A stretch of DNA of 28,644 nt, from contig JAHBMJ010001049.1 in NCBI GenBank assembly GCA_018398765.1, positions 7,566-36,209 on the forward strand, read 5' to 3'. The notes beneath the pieces are model-generated. The model was not told where the DNA came from. It was given only the letters and a program-made list of their open reading frames with translations, and searched no databases. The translations under genes and the position numbers were made by a program. Shown here one piece after another: positions 1 through 8,847 of the stretch; positions within the stretch are counted from its first letter, which is position 1, and each line of letters starts with the position of its first letter. Source of the stretch: Chromera velia (lineage: Eukaryota > Sar > Chromeraceae).

Positions 1-7
1 CCCCGTC

Positions 8-13
8 CCCCCC

Positions 14-45
<32 letters not shown>

Positions 46-70
46 ATGTGTGTGTGTATATATATGTGTG
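8..70. repeat. CT/GT/TA compound microsatellite
   Basis: A run of CT dinucleotides passes directly into GT and then TA/TG dinucleotides. No coding potential is credible here. Confidence 0.9.
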
Positions 71-409
71 CGAGGGAGCAGACAGGTAGCAATTTTTGGC
101 AAACGAAGTTTCAGGCAGAGATAGAGAGCGAGAAAGAGAAAGAGGCAGATAGATGTACAATTCTGGAAGAAAGAGATCGAGACCGACATATACACCCTCT
201 TTTCTTTGCACTATAGAGTTAAAAGACTATCTCAAACAGAGAGATAGAAAGAAGGATAAAAGATGAGGAGTAACTATTGTATGAGTGATATAGACAGTAT
301 TAAACACTGTTGGTTAAGTCCTTCCTCATCAAATGTCTCTGGCGTATACCATACGTATCGAGCTTAATTGAGCTTCCACATTGACTAGCCGCTGTAAACA
401 TTGCGCTAA
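71..409. other. Non-coding flank left of the retrotransposon
   Basis: Purine-rich, AT-leaning sequence with only short chance reading frames and no recognisable gene. It is the original host DNA on the left side of the retrotransposon insertion site. Confidence 0.6.
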
Positions 410-414
410 CCAGA
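410..414. repeat. 5-bp target site duplication, left copy
   Basis: CCAGA lies immediately outside the left LTR and is repeated exactly outside the right LTR at 11254-11258. A 5-bp duplication is usual for Ty3/gypsy integrases, and it fixes both element boundaries. Confidence 0.9.
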
Positions 415-672
415 TGTTCTAGTTTAAGCTCTCTAGAACTTAAGAAGCAACTCACACACACAAGTTCTATATACAGAGAATCTGTCAGATACACAAGAGC
501 CTTCTCTATTGATCAAAAAAGACTTGGTCCTTCTGACAGGCTCAGTTAATCTGTATTGCAAAGGCTGAGATACAGACATGTATGCCTTTGTATTACAGTG
601 TGTATTTAATGCTCTTAATTCTCTGTATTACTCTAAGGACCAAATCGAGCCTAGGTCCAAAGGTCCGTAACA
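415..672 (-). repeat. 3' LTR of the gypsy element
   Basis: Near-identical to 10996-11253. On the minus strand it starts TGTTACGG and ends TAGAACA. Being left-most on the plus map, it is the downstream LTR of this minus-strand element. Confidence 0.95.
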
Positions 673-690
673 ACCACACCCCACACAAGA
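673..690 (-). other. Probable polypurine tract
   Basis: On the minus strand the bases just before the downstream LTR read GTGTGGGGTGTGGTT. This is G-rich but broken by several T residues, so it is a weak polypurine tract. Its position against the LTR is correct for plus-strand priming. Confidence 0.55.
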
Positions 691-877
691 TTGTGCGTCC
701 CGCATAATTTATTGCTTCACTTCTCTCAATGATTCTGGTCTGCACCGGCGCTCCCAGCAGCCAAAGAAACCAAGCAACAAGCTGCAGATCGCTGCCGACA
801 TACGTGAAAAGATCGGGTGGAAAGGGTGTAGAAAAAGGAAAGAAAACGTTCGAATGTATGAATGAAGGATCGGATAG

Positions 878-1210
878 TTAGTCTTCACATCCACGCAAAA
901 TCCTTTCTTTACTCCTTTCGAATTTATTCACCAACTCAGGCTCTCCCACTTTATCCTCTGGTAGCCACAAAAACGAACCATCATTGTAGATAACTCTATA
1001 ATGCGTCTTTCCATCCTTCTCTCTACTCGACTTCACCTTAACTGCCCTCACTCTCTTTCCTTTCTTCTCTTCCTGCATCGACTCGGGAAGCGCTTCCCCT
1101 CTCTCTGGTTTCTTGTCTCTCGGCCACTCTTCTCCAAGGCCAAGTTTGTCAATCACATCCGATGCGGACTCTAACGTCGCTCTCTTACTTTTCTCTCTCT
1201 CTTCCTCTAT
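878..1210 (-). pseudogene. Integrase C-terminal tail with chromodomain-like module
   Basis: The last coding part of pol, in a different frame from the integrase core. A highly charged Glu/Lys/Arg linker leads into a block reading R-V-R-A-V-K, then H-Y-R-V-I-Y, S-F-L-W-L-P-E-D-K-V and E-L-V-N-K-F-E. This follows the chromodomain layout of two beta strands with aromatic residues, a W.P...V element and a terminal helix. Chromodomains at the integrase C terminus define chromoviruses and steer integration to modified histones. The frame change lies in a GA-rich stretch near 1200-1300 where slippage indels are expected. The family call rests on layout rather than clear identity. Confidence 0.6.
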
Positions 1211-1542
1211 TTCTCTCTCCTTCTCTCCTTCATCTCCTCTCTCACTTCCTTTACCATCCTCCATAACTTCAATCTGTCTGTGGAGATTGTCATGCTCTTT
1301 CCCCCCCCCAACTGCCTGACAACGGCGTTGTGGGGCCATCCATCTGGAAAGGAAACAACCAGATAAATCCCTTCCAACTTTTTTGCAAACTTTCCTCCAT
1401 CCACTCTGCCTGTGAGTGGATTGACAGGCTTTCGCACCAACAGCTGATCCCCCACTCTGAATTTGCTCTTCCAAGGGGGCGGGTTCTTCCACTCTCTCTC
1501 TTGCCTCGATTTCTCCATCCTGGCTCGTGCCGTCTCAATCAA
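1207..1542 (-). pseudogene. Integrase C-terminal region (continues after a TAG stop)
   Basis: Same frame as the integrase core, directly after the in-frame TAG at 1543-1545. It carries the usual gypsy region downstream of the DDE core: a basic R.R.EK..R segment, then KFRVGDQLLVRKP and a GPY/F-like stretch (GIYLVVSFPDGWPHN). In the family this region binds DNA non-specifically. It would be one protein with 1543-2568 if the TAG were Gln or read through. The frame stops at 1207, where the useful frame changes to that of the chromodomain-like tail. Confidence 0.75.
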
Positions 1543-2568
1543 CTATAACCTGTTTTGACGGATCACGCTGTAGTAGTCGTTGTAAGCCACTGGAGGGGAA
1601 CGGGTCTCTGACGAGACGGGCTCTACTCGCAGCATATGGGTCGGCTCATACCCATAGGTCAACTGAAATAGGGTCAATCCAGTCTCGGAATGCGGAGTCA
1701 TCCGGTATGAGAAATTGAAGGGCTGCAAACACAGATCCCAATCAAGCTTGTTCTCTGCTCTCAACTGCTTTCCAACCCCTTGCTCCCACGTCTGATTGTA
1801 TCTTTCTGTCAGTCCCACGCACTGAGGGTGGTACCCTGCTGTTACCTTCCTCCTCACTCTCAAAATCTTCAATACCTCACTCACGATCTCTGCCAGGAAA
1901 TTCGTTCCCCTATCTGAGAGGAGAACCTCAAAGGGACCATGCCTGCAGAAAATCTCATTGACCAGAATCTGTGCTACGACATGAGCGGGCAGCTCAGGGC
2001 GGGCAAACGTCTCTACATGCTTTCTAAAATGGTCTGTTACAAGGAACACAAATCTGTTCCCCCTCCTGCTCGTAGAAAAGGGCCCTGACACATCAATGCC
2101 GAGCGTATGCCAAGGACGGGGAGGCATGGGCACAGTCTGGGGTGCTCTTTTTACTTTTAACTTGAGCCTCTCCCTGCATTCTTGGCAGGAAGCGACCCAC
2201 TCCCTCGCGTCTGCTCTCAAACCTGGCCACCAGAAGTGCAAGAGAGTCTTCTCTATCAGCCGATTTGCCCTTGGGTGCCCCCCCAACTGGTGATCGTGAT
2301 TCATCACCAAAACCGTCTTTCTGCACGTCTCAGGCACCACTAACTGTTCTTTCCTTTCTGTCTCCCTTTCTTTGTACCTGTACAACAAACCTCCTCTCTC
2401 TTCAAATGCACTTTCCTTCAACAGAATTTGCTTCGCCTTTTTTACCTTCCAAAGCAATACCCCCTCTGCAAAGTATTTGAAATGATCCTTCAATAAGGGG
2501 TCTTTTGGTAACTCCTCCCTCACACGGTCCAGAAAGCCCCTCTCCACCTGCAAAGGGGACACACCTGC
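1543..2568 (-). pseudogene. Integrase: HHCC zinc domain and DDE catalytic core
   Basis: Integrase joins the cDNA ends to target DNA. The N-terminal zinc module is visible as HQLGGH followed by CQEC. The catalytic core shows the first Asp in GIDVSGPF, the second in LLSDRGTNF and the Glu in GLTERYNQT, so the DDE triad is present. The frame is bounded by TAG at 2569-2571 upstream and TAG at 1543-1545 downstream. It is the same frame as RT-RNase H, so the two belonged to one polyprotein. Because of the stops it is scored as a broken part of pol. Confidence 0.92.
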
Positions 2569-2718
2569 CTACACACCTGCCAGGGCGGCAGCCATGCCAG
2601 ATCGGATCTCCTTGCTACCGTCAGCAGGCTGATTACAGTGACGGCACAAAGGGACCCTGCTGTACGGAGACGGGAAGAGACGGGGGAGGCTGTGGCTGTC
2701 GTGAAACGGCGTCTGCGT
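2569..2718 (-). pseudogene. Disrupted RNase H-integrase linker
   Basis: Between the two pol frames. After the TGA the sense reading moves to another frame (N-A-D-A-V-S-R, then a Pro-rich run) and ends at a TAA. The original frame here includes a Cys-x-x-Cys (CRHC) and runs to TAG 2569-2571. At least two small indels are needed to explain this, so the linker is decayed. Confidence 0.55.
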
Positions 2719-3846
2719 TCACATGTTTCTTCCCTTCTTGTGAACAAACGTTAACCCGTACTCCTGTAACTCCAACGCCCAGTTGTGTACCCTTTTGTTC
2801 GCTACTTTGCGGTCGGACATCGCTAAATTCGGTTTATGATCCGTGATCACATGCGCTGCCCCCCTAAACAGGTAATGCCTCCACTGCTTGCAGCAGTAGA
2901 CAGCCCCCAAGGCCTCCCTTTCGGTGGGGCTATAATTTTTCTCTGCCGCACTTAACCCCCTACTGACATACGCAATTACCACTTCCCTTCTCTTCTGCAT
3001 CTGCTGCGTGAACACGCCTCCCGCAGACACTTCACATGCGTCCGGTTTCACCCTGAACGGCAGGCTTATGTCTGGGAAGCCGAGAATCGGAGGGGTTGTC
3101 AGCCTCTCTTTCAACTTCCCAAAAATTTCCTCTCTTTTTCCATTCCAAACAAACAGGACCGGTCTGCCTTGCTCATCTGCAGCCTGAAGAAGTAACATCT
3201 GAAAGAGAGGGAAGGAGAGACGAGCAAAACCTGTAATAAAATGACGGTAGTAGGAGCACAGATACAGAAAAGAGCGGAGCTCTTTCCTGTCTTGCGGTGG
3301 TTTCCACTGCAAAATCTTCCGGATGTTCTTTCTACTCGGTTTCACCCCCTTCTCTGACACCGTATGTCCCAAATACTCCACCTCTGTCATGGCAATCTGT
3401 GCCTTCTCGAGTTTGAGCTTCAAATTTGCTTTCCTCACCAAACCTAAAACCTCCCTCAAGTCCTGGATGTGCTCATCATGAGATCGGCTGAAGACGATGA
3501 TGTCGTCAACATAAACGAGAGCGAGGTCTCTGGATAGACCTGCAAGAACCAAATTTATGGCTCTCTGAAAAACAGAAAAGGCATTCACCAACACAAAGGG
3601 CATCTTGGTGAATTTGTAAAGTCCGAACGGAGTGACGAAGGCGGTTTTCTCTGCGTGGTCGGGGTGCATGTGGAGTTGCTGGAAGCCGGAGATGTAATCA
3701 AGTGCTGAGAACACCTTAGCTTCTGCAAGGCGGTCGAGTGTCTCTTGAATTCGGGGGAGGGGAAAAAGATTTCTCTTGGTGGCTTGATTCAGTTTGCAGA
3801 AATCTAGACAGAAACGGGTCGTCCCATCTGGTTTCTTGATTAGAAC
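2719..3846 (-). pseudogene. Reverse transcriptase (3' part) and RNase H
   Basis: Begins at the transposon junction, inside RT, with the [13 protein letters not shown] block, then [18 protein letters not shown] and the catalytic YVDDIIVF box. A connection region and RNase H follow, with Asp in RVKPDAC, Glu in SPTEREAL and Asp in VITDHKP. RT copies genomic RNA and RNase H removes it. The usual MPFGL..AP box reads MPFVLVNAF, so two conserved positions are changed. The frame ends at TGA 2719-2721, where a one-base deletion has apparently occurred: the expected continuation (N-A-D-A-V-S-R) is in the adjacent frame just downstream. The upstream half of RT lies at 7412-7765. Confidence 0.93.
3838..3846. 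repeat. 9-bp target duplication of nested transposon, left copy
   Basis: GATTAGAAC is repeated exactly at 7412-7420, and the bases on either side differ. Between the copies lies the insert. With one copy removed, the two RT halves meet in frame within the V-V-L-I block. Confidence 0.92.
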
Positions 3847-3867
3847 CTACGATCCCGCACTCCTAGT

Positions 3868-4114
3868 AGTTCCTACTAACCCTAGGTTAGATATAAGTAC
3901 AGACTACTAAGTCTACTCTCGATCTAGACTCTAAAAACGCTTGTTTTAAGCTTTTTACAACGTGTTGATTCAAGTTCCCAACAGTTTCTTATACCCACAT
4001 GAGAGATTGTTGTTGGTTCCTGGCAATAAAGTCATGTCCGAGCTTTTGGTTCTCAAGTTGACCAAAAGGCCTAGGAACCACCTTTTAGGAACCATGAAGG
4101 AACCGTCAAGAACC
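3868..4114. repeat. Left subterminal cluster of AGGAACC/GGTTCCT motifs
   Basis: Copies or near copies lie at about 3868 (AGTTCCTA), 4015 (GGTTCCT), 4073, 4087 and 4098 (AGGAACC) and 4108 (AAGAACC). In known elements such as Ac/Ds and En/Spm, short repeats near both ends bind transposase. The same role here is inferred from position and motif sharing with the right end. Confidence 0.75.
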
Positions 4115-4294
4115 AATAAGAACTGACATTTCTCTGCAAAGAAATGCATTTAAAAGAGGCTGCAGATGAGTTTACAGCTGATTAAATGCAGACACAAGTC
4201 GTGCCAGCTCGCTCCCATCCACAAACACGCTTCCATCGACCTCTTTGGCCCCATGAACCCAAAAAAAGACCGATGAGACTGTCGTTTCATCCTC

Positions 4295-5743
4295 TCAAAT
4301 GCGTCGAGGAGCCCCCCCTGGCCCTCGCCGAGAGTGCCACATCAGTTCAAACTCATGCATGTCATCGTTCTCCTCAGTCTCACTCAGTCTGCACCCCCCA
4401 ACCCTTCCATCCTTCTGAATAAATGTGTGAACTACTAACTTGTATTTCTCATCAATTTCATCTTCCTCAACAAATGAAATCGTGTTTAAATCAACCTTTT
4501 CAAAAATCCCCTTTCTTTCATTGAATCCCAAAATCTTTACAATCTTTGAAATGTACCAGACTTTTTTCCTTCTTGCCCCTCGCCCCTCATCGTACCAGCA
4601 AGCGATGTGCGCACCTATCGACACAGAATACTCCCCCCTTCTCATAGTGGCAGGCTTGTGTTGAGCGAACGGCGGTGCACTGCCGTCTGGTTTTTTTGCG
4701 ACGGACGCATACAGAATTTTTGCAAGCTCCCTCTCCTCAACCGCCTTCACTAACTCCTCGTAATTATTAATGACAATGATAGGTACATTCTGCAGGGGAT
4801 TCGGACTGGAGAGGTCTGCTGCCCAGCCAAACGTTTCTCCTGTCCCGTCGTGTCCTTCTGGAACCCTCTGCATCGTGGTTCCATCTTCACATCTCAGAAC
4901 AAGAGAGTCGTCTCCGTACAGGTGGCGTAAGAACTTGAGCGAGGTGACATGCACCCCTGAAAAGGAAACGAAACACGCCTTCTGGTGGCGGGTGAGAGAA
5001 TCAATACTGGGGATTGCAGGGAAGTTATCAAAAAGAAGGTTCACAAGCTTCGCCCCCCCAATGTGCTGGCAGTACATATAAAAATCCTTCACAACCTCAG
5101 AGTGTCTGATCCCACTGGCCGTCCTGCCGTGATTGCTGGCTGCATTTTTCAAGTATTTTGAAAAGAACTGCTTTGAATCACTCCCTCCTTCAAGCGCAAG
5201 AGCAGCCGCGTTTAGCAACCCAGGCACGTCATGTGCATCGATCGCCCTCTCTGTCAGATCTTTCAGACGAGCCTGTCTCCTTTCAGCCCGCTTCCGTTGC
5301 CGCTTTTCCCTCCTCTTCAACTCTGAAATCCTGCTCTGCTGGTAGTCCTTCTTGCGTTCATGTGCCTTCTCTCTGGCTTCCAGGAGAAGGATCTCTGAGA
5401 TAAGTTCCTCTTTGGTCCATGAGCACAATTCAGTGTGATGAACAGTTGTAGGAGAAATGGGCTCGTCTGCTTTCCTCTTGACAGAAGTCTGTTCTTTGCG
5501 AACCGACCCAGAGGATTCCGAGGAGGATTCATCTACGACTTTGGATGACTGCAGGTCTTGGGCTAGGTCTTGGGTTTGAGAAGGGAGCACAAAAGACTGG
5601 TTCTGATCTCTATTCAAGGCCAGAGCATCAGAAAACAAACGCTGTCCAGTCAGTGTGTTCTGAAGTGGAATCTTTCCGCCTTTACCCTTACTCTTCTTCA
5701 CTGGCATTGTGCTCATGCACGCAACGCCCCGAAGGGCCACCAT
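4295..5743 (-). CDS. Transposon protein, possible transposase with degenerate or foreign C terminus
   Basis: An open frame of about 480 codons, the largest in the nested element. ATG codons at 5743, 5716 and 5707 are all possible starts. The last gives a basic, Lys-rich N terminus (MPVKKSKGKGGK) typical of a nuclear protein. A charged coiled coil with many Arg/Lys/Glu follows (roughly residues 100-180). Next comes RHSEVVKDFYMYCQHIGG... with I-P-S-I-D-S-L-T-R-H, which resembles the conserved segment before the catalytic core in several eukaryotic DDE transposases. A C-E-D-G-T block and an A-P-P-F block could be core remnants. The last 120 residues are charged and unfamiliar. I do not recognise the family. 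The frame ends near a G7 run, beyond which an adjacent frame stays open, so a frameshift there is possible. Confidence 0.7.
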   Translation of the reverse strand: MVALRGVACMSTMPVKKSKGKGGKIPLQNTLTGQRLFSDALALNRDQNQSFVLPSQTQDLAQDLQSSKVVDESSSESSGSVRKEQTSVKRKADEPISPTTVHHTELCSWTKEELISEILLLEAREKAHERKKDYQQSRISELKRREKRQRKRAERRQARLKDLTERAIDAHDVPGLLNAAALALEGGSDSKQFFSKYLKNAASNHGRTASGIRHSEVVKDFYMYCQHIGGAKLVNLLFDNFPAIPSIDSLTRHQKACFVSFSGVHVTSLKFLRHLYGDDSLVLRCEDGTTMQRVPEGHDGTGETFGWAADLSSPNPLQNVPIIVINNYEELVKAVEERELAKILYASVAKKPDGSAPPFAQHKPATMRRGEYSVSIGAHIACWYDEGRGARRKKVWYISKIVKILGFNERKGIFEKVDLNTISFVEEDEIDEKYKLVVHTFIQKDGRVGGCRLSETEENDDMHEFELMWHSRRGPGGAPRRI

Positions 5744-6069
5744 GCACAAATTCTCTCAGACTGGAAGCAAGGACGATTCCCGGAAGCGTAGAGGATCCTG
5801 TACATTCTTCAGTCTGCATGCATGCTTGAATTCTCAATCCTCTTGTTCGCCTGAATTTTGTGTGTCCGTGCGTGCAGCCCGGAAAAGATTTCAAAAATGT
5901 GCCCCTCATGTTTTTTCGGGGCCAGCGTGAGAGACGGAAAGATTGCAGGTGCAGCCAAACTGTTGGAAAAAGTAGTACGATTGAAAAAGACTGACTGCAG
6001 CTTTTCAAAAGGGATGACTGAGGGTTAAACTTCTGACTGAAAGCACGAAAAGGGATTCAGCTGCTCAAG
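5744..6069. promoter_or_regulatory. Divergent intergenic region of nested transposon
   Basis: About 330 bp between the starts of the leftward and rightward transposon genes. By layout it should hold both promoters. No specific promoter element could be identified. Confidence 0.4.
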
Positions 6070-7001
6070 ATGGCTGAGGCAAACATGAAGTTTCCGTTCC
6101 GTCGGCCGTCTCAGGTTGAAGGCGACTTCGGAGAGAGGTTGGATTCTTTGATTGCAAATGGGAAGGACTTAGGCCTGTTTCCATCCCCTGTGGACGAGCG
6201 CGGGCATGCCGAATCACTGCTCCGGTTCGGATACAAGACGGCAAAACAGATTCTTGAAATGACCCCGACGGATTTTGAAGAGTTTGTTGCATCCAGCCAT
6301 GGGAAGCAATGGCCTGCCGGCCATGTGCAGATATGAAAGAGGATCGTCTTTGGCAGAGCAAAGATTGAGATGGCGAAGGGGGCCGTAACTGCTCAGAGGA
6401 AGAACAGAGATAAGAAACGAAACGCAGATGCCAGCCTCACCGAGGTTGAAGATGCACAGGCCGCCCTAAAAAAAAAAAATCTGAAGAGGAAGAGGAGGAA
6501 GGAGCAGAGGGAGACGACGGACCATCTCCCGACCCCCCGTCTGCCAAGCGATGGGTCGAGAAGGTTTTGTTGAAGCATGGAGAGACAAAGTTTGTGAACT
6601 TTGTCATGTCTGTCTGCCTTTATATTGGGTTCATTTTGCCGCATATCCCACAGCAGCAGCAGCAGCAGCAGTAAGGTACAGCTCCTACCTGGGATGGGAA
6701 ATCGTAGGGGGCAAAACTAGTGTGCAAAGTGTGCGCCCCACGCATTGATATCAAGAAGTCAACTGCAAAAGAGATCGAAACGTGGGTGAACCAGCACGGC
6801 TTCTACTGTGTTTCGAAGTTGGAGGCAAACACAAAAGTTGACACTTTCATCAAACACTTTGGGAGGGAGTCCGCCGTTGTACATCGCTCAGACGCAAAGA
6901 AGATAACCTTTGTGGAAGATGGCTTCCCTACGGAGGAGGCAGCAGCAGCAGCTCAGTCTGAGGATTCTGCAGGTGCCATCAGCAGCTCCACAGCTCCTTG
7001 A
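6070..7001 (+). pseudogene. Second transposon gene, rightward, broken or spliced
   Basis: Starts ATGGCTGAGGC at 6070 and reads 88 codons to TGA 6334-6336. The same frame continues for 79 codons (to 6573), becoming Lys-rich up to an A12 run near 6469-6480. Past the run the better frame is the neighbouring one: an acidic S-E-E-E-E-E-E-G-A-E stretch, a K-R-W-V-E-K-V-L-L-K segment, a hydrophobic block and a poly-Gln run from CAG repeats (about 6650-6670). The last part (from about 6720) begins V-C-K-V-C-A-P-R, has a C-x-x-C pair, and ends in Ala and Ser before TGA 6999-7001. At least one stop and two frame changes are needed, so it is a decayed gene, or one with very short introns I could not confirm. 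Function unknown. Confidence 0.55.
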
Positions 7002-7027
7002 GTTAAAAAGACAGCTCCTTAGTTCCT

Positions 7028-7371
7028 AAGCATAACATACTAATTCTTCTGGTTCCTGGTCTGGTTCCTATATTTTATTACTTGCTTCCTAGCTTAGTTC
7101 CTGTTGATTCTTACTCGCACCTTATGATTTTTACCTTTTGATTCTAGTTTAAGTTTCTCCTTGGAAGGGGGTCAGGAACCAGGTTTTAGGAACTTAGGAA
7201 CCAAAACGCCGGACACATACTTTTTACCTAGGAACTAGTAGGAACCGGTGAAGAACCATAATGAAACATATCACAATCAACTTTTTAGAATTTTTTAGAT
7301 ATTATTATACATTCTATTTGATCAATTCTTTTTTAGACAAAATCTGTTTATCACTTTTGTTCCTAGGAACC
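7028..7371. repeat. Right subterminal cluster of AGGAACC/GGTTCCT motifs
   Basis: GGTTCCT occurs at 7051 and 7063, AGTTCCT at 7096, AGGAACC at 7174, 7196 and 7240, AGGAACT at 7188 and 7230, AAGAACC at 7251, and a palindromic GTTCCTAGGAAC at 7359-7370. The motif matches the left subterminal cluster and is denser here. Confidence 0.8.
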
Positions 7372-7411
7372 AAGTGAGCATTACCATGGCCGCACATAGT
7401 ACGGCCCCGTA

Positions 7412-7420
7412 GATTAGAAC
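7412..7420. repeat. 9-bp target duplication of nested transposon, right copy
   Basis: GATTAGAAC, identical to 3838-3846. Together the copies mark the insertion point within the RT codons for V-L-I. Confidence 0.92.
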
Positions 7421-7765
7421 AACTGGGGCAGCCCATGGGGAAGTGGAGGGACGAATCACTCCCCCTTCTTCCATCTCTTCCAACTCTTTCTTTATATGCT
7501 CTCTCTGGTGGTACGGGATTCTGTCTTGGTTCCAGCGAATGGGAGGGGAATCTCCAGTAGGAATGGTCACCTCAAAAGGTTTTCCATCCACTCTCAGCTC
7601 TCCAAAGTCGAAACAAGAGCGAGACCAGAGATCGGAATATTCTTGAAGGACCCCCTCGTATCTCTCCCTCAACTCACGTGACAGGTGAGAGAGATCCACG
7701 GGTGGAAGCTTCTGCGAGGGAGGGGGAGGGACAGGCGAGTCTTCTTTCTTAGGAATCGGTGGTTG
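7412..7765 (-). pseudogene. Reverse transcriptase, 5' part (split from 2719-3846)
   Basis: On the minus strand a Pro-rich linker leads into D-L-S-H-L-S-R-E-L and then the N-terminal RT finger region: [27 protein letters not shown] and [18 protein letters not shown]. This is the standard gypsy block preceding the K-K-P-D-G box found at the left transposon border. The frame is closed upstream by TAA at 7766-7768, close to where a second foreign segment begins. It is one half of a broken RT. Confidence 0.92.
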
Positions 7766-7775
7766 TTATGTGTAG

Positions 7776-8405
7776 GCAGACGCGGGAGCGTTGGCGGTGA
7801 CTGCTGCGACGGACGACATACAAGAGAATGGCTCGATTGTTTTTAGGTCTGACTGTGGTATGAGTGACGTGCCGGATGACCCCATGATGGAAAAGTTACT
7901 TGAGGAAGACTTCTACAGTCCTACATGCGTTTTAGAGCGTTAGAAGGGATCTACGGTGCTTGGTCTACGTCTTTTTTCTTTGTCAAAATCTCCTTCAATT
8001 TTGCTTTTTGCTACTGTTAATCCTAACCGTGATGTTCTTTTTAATTTCTTTCGTGATTTGGTTGCTTTTTCTCTGTTGTCCATTTCTGGAGGATGGTCGT
8101 CTTTTCCTAACTTACCTTCACTTCATAGAGTGCGTTTGATGCATGCTTTCTCCTGTGTTCCTTCTGTTTCGGCCAAGAAGGGCCTAACATCCTCCCATCT
8201 TATCCGGATACTTCTTTCTTGTAATGCACCTGCGGTTGTCCTGGTTGACAAACTTACTTTTCTGTTTTTGGAGTTGTGTATTTTGAGATGGCCTGTTTCG
8301 TTTTTGCTTGATTTGTTCATGTCTGCAGTCTATCGGACTGGTGATGATGGTCTTCGTTCGCTTTGGAAGGCGCGTTTGTCCTTTCTTTGTTTTATTCTAA
8401 AATAA
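7776..8405 (+). pseudogene. T-rich plus-strand reading frame in foreign segment, interrupted by TAG
   Basis: A plus-strand frame of 210 codons containing one stop, TAG at 7941-7943. The first 55 codons encode an acidic segment (D-D-P-M-M-E-K-L-L-E-E-D-F). The remainder is hydrophobic and basic, with A-K-K-G-L-T-S-S-H-L-I-R-I-L-L followed by D-K-L-T-F-L-F-L-E-L-C-I-L-R-W-P-V. Codon use is strikingly T-ending (many TTT, CTT, GTT, TCT), unlike the GC-ending codons of neighbouring genes, which argues for real coding of separate origin. The K-G-L-T...L-L and L...LR arrangement faintly recalls the early part of a tyrosine recombinase core (as in DIRS or Crypton elements), but the R..HxxR..Y residues are not visible. 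No ATG start is evident. The call stays open. Confidence 0.45.
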
Positions 8406-8847
8406 TCTACATATGACTAATTTTCAACGTTACAGCCTTTTGTTATCGTTTGCTTCCGCAAGTGCACCTGAGAACCGCCAGCAATAGACAAAAGACAGCG
8501 GTATAGATACGGAGGGGCGTTGCGCGCGGGACACTACGTGTGTTCTCTAATCATGCCTACGGTCTCTCTATCGGCTTGTAAGGATCGACGTAATACTACG
8601 ATTAATTGGCATGCTGATTTCGAGCTATTAATGTTTAGCTCGGCGTGTATGCGAAACGTCAGTCTCCGATAGTTTTTCGTATGCATGCGTTTTTTGTATG
8701 TCGTGTAATTAGCATGTATTCGATAAATTCCAATTGAATCAGACAGCAGCCTGTTGGATTATACTGGATTATGGTAGATTGACTGTGTGCTCCTACCGAC
8801 ACATTTATGCATAGACAACATAGGATCTCAGCTGTTGGAAGAGACTT
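8406..8847. other. Non-coding remainder of second foreign segment
   Basis: This sequence and 7776-8405 separate the protease frame from the RT frame of the retrotransposon. It has no open frame in keeping with pol. Exact ends and a target duplication could not be found. Confidence 0.45.

Larger units (their letters stand above)
3847..7411. mobile_element. 3.57-kb DNA transposon nested in gypsy RT
   Basis: The insert splits an otherwise open RT reading frame and is flanked by a perfect 9-bp direct repeat, so it moved by cut-and-paste or a similar route. The outermost bases are weakly inverted: the left end has TACG...CCG.ACT one base in, and the right end read inward has TACG...CCG.ACT. Two divergent genes are present, one leftward (4295-5743) and one rightward (6070-7001), separated by about 330 bp. 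Clusters of AGGAACC/GGTTCCT lie within about 300 bp of each end. Nine-base duplications are typical of Mutator-like elements and eight-base ones of hAT, P and KDZ elements. The proteins do not let me name the superfamily. Confidence 0.88.

Noticed and set aside
7776-8847. Target duplication or terminal repeats for the second foreign segment
   Set aside because: A loose resemblance between GATTCCTAAG near 7750 and GATTCTAGG near 8860 (minus strand) was seen, but it is too imperfect to set the ends.
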